A DNA stretch of 64,000 nt, taken from Neelides folsomi (lineage: Eukaryota; Arthropoda; Collembola; Neelipleona; Neelidae). The position numbers and the translations under genes are program-made. Shown here piece by piece: positions 63,062 through 64,000 of this stretch; the stretch's first letter is position 1, and each line of letters opens with the position of its first letter. The DNA is taken from the NCBI GenBank assembly GCA_034687125.1, contig JAQGBZ010000230.1:1-64000 (forward strand). The letters run 5' to 3'. Under the pieces are notes generated by a model. That model did no database searches. It was given only the letters and a program-made list of their open reading frames with translations, and was not told the DNA's origin.

Positions 63062-64000
63062 GTATTTTTAAATAGCACTTTTATTTTATTTTATTATAAT
63101 TTTATTAAATACATTTGTAATCTGTTGGCTAAATACATTTAAATACCAATTCCAATGTTTTGCACTCTTCCCATACAAAGTACAAAATATTTGAATTATA
63201 AAGGAATATAATCTCTGGTTGTCATTTCCGATATGAAATATGCTATGGGGCTCAGAAGCATATTTCAACTCGGAAGTTTGGAAAAGAAGAGGAATGTGAG
63301 GTGCATTTAGAACATTTGGAGATAAAAGTTGGGCCTGAAGTCAAACACATCCACGACATGAGGAGTTTACAAACTATCCAATTAAAACTTTATTAAAATT
63401 ATTCCTTTTATACAATTCTTCATTTTAATTGTTTTTTTAATTATTCAATTACAAATGTTTCTGTCAGAGGTACTCATCCCATTTGCACAAATAATGAATT
63501 TACACTTTAATTTTCAATATTTACATTAATTGCTAAATTATTTTTATTACTCGTATTAAGTATATAATTAAGATTATAGCACAATAACCACCAATTATGT
63601 GTAAATGTTAAATAATTAATTAAGCTTAAAATATGTTTATTTAGCATTATTATTTCTTAATTAAAACTTCAGGTTGGATCAACATAATATATTCCCCTTG
63701 TAAGGTTTAAGTAGTTTTTTATAAAAGGATTTAATAGGAATTCAATTTCACAATTTGATTAATTTTTTCCATCCGGTTAATGAATATCTATGAAGAATAA
63801 AATATCTCAAACGTTCATTAAAAATGAATAAAGCCCAGATTTTAATCCTTCATTTTCAAAAAGGATCAAATGGAATAAAAAAGTTTTTCCTCAAGTAACT
63901 TTTTAATTAAAACAAGGGTTTAATTACCAATTAGCTTTATTTAATAAAAAGCATTATGTTCCATCAAGTTGCACCAAATTCACACTGCGCCTATTATTTC
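63062..64000. other. Right edge, no gene recognised
   Basis: AT-rich; a GC-richer patch at 63220-63360 has no supported frame. Confidence 0.4.

Overview
This is AT-rich eukaryotic nuclear DNA with compact multi-exon genes (introns mostly 50-600 bp, GT-AG). The gene content points to an arthropod: a CRF-like diuretic hormone (DH44) precursor, a divergent ionotropic (IR) chemoreceptor, a trypsin, a CYP3-clan-like P450, and small secreted Cys-rich peptides. I cannot fix the order; a springtail or another non-model arthropod would fit. Most genes below were assembled by hand from splice sites with matching phase, and several have no long ORF.

Layout, left to right. 1-9.9 kb is a tight block of conserved cellular genes: the 3'-truncated Dullard/CTDNEP1 phosphatase (-) shares a 254-bp divergent promoter with a nucleolin-like RNA-binding protein (+), followed convergently by LIN9/Mip130 (-) of the MuvB/dREAM complex and the DH44 neuropeptide gene (-). 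10-13.9 kb is mostly non-coding, with a small palindromic transposon. 13.9-17.1 kb holds a trypsin (+) and a secreted protein made of 19-residue Trp/Asn/Gln/Arg repeats (-). 17.3-20.8 kb is repeat territory: a 1.6-kb foldback element built from CCCGA-type motifs, and a decayed Tc1-type transposon with intact ends. 21.6-30.6 kb carries a cytochrome P450, a Cys-rich secreted protein with a broken neighbouring copy, DJ-1/PARK7 (with a TIR element in intron 1) and a Gly/Pro-rich secreted protein. 31.7-41 kb carries an IR receptor, tRNA-Val(AAC), a basic Cys-motif protein, a palindromic MITE, a non-LTR reverse-transcriptase relic and a membrane-anchored retinol-dehydrogenase-like SDR. 42-49.5 kb has a tandem duplication of small six-Cys secreted peptides, an SLC5-type sodium/solute cotransporter and a Thr/Pro-repeat protein. 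From about 49.5 kb to the end there is almost no recognisable coding sequence. This 14-kb gene-poor stretch contrasts sharply with the left side and may be an intron or regulatory domain of a gene to the right.

The genes do not form one pathway; neighbours are linked mainly by shared promoters. The most interesting points are the inverted domain order of the nucleolin-like protein, the WWDNQR-repeat secreted protein, the six-Cys duplication with a possible alternative third exon, the foldback element, and several unrelated MITE families, one of which dates the duplication.
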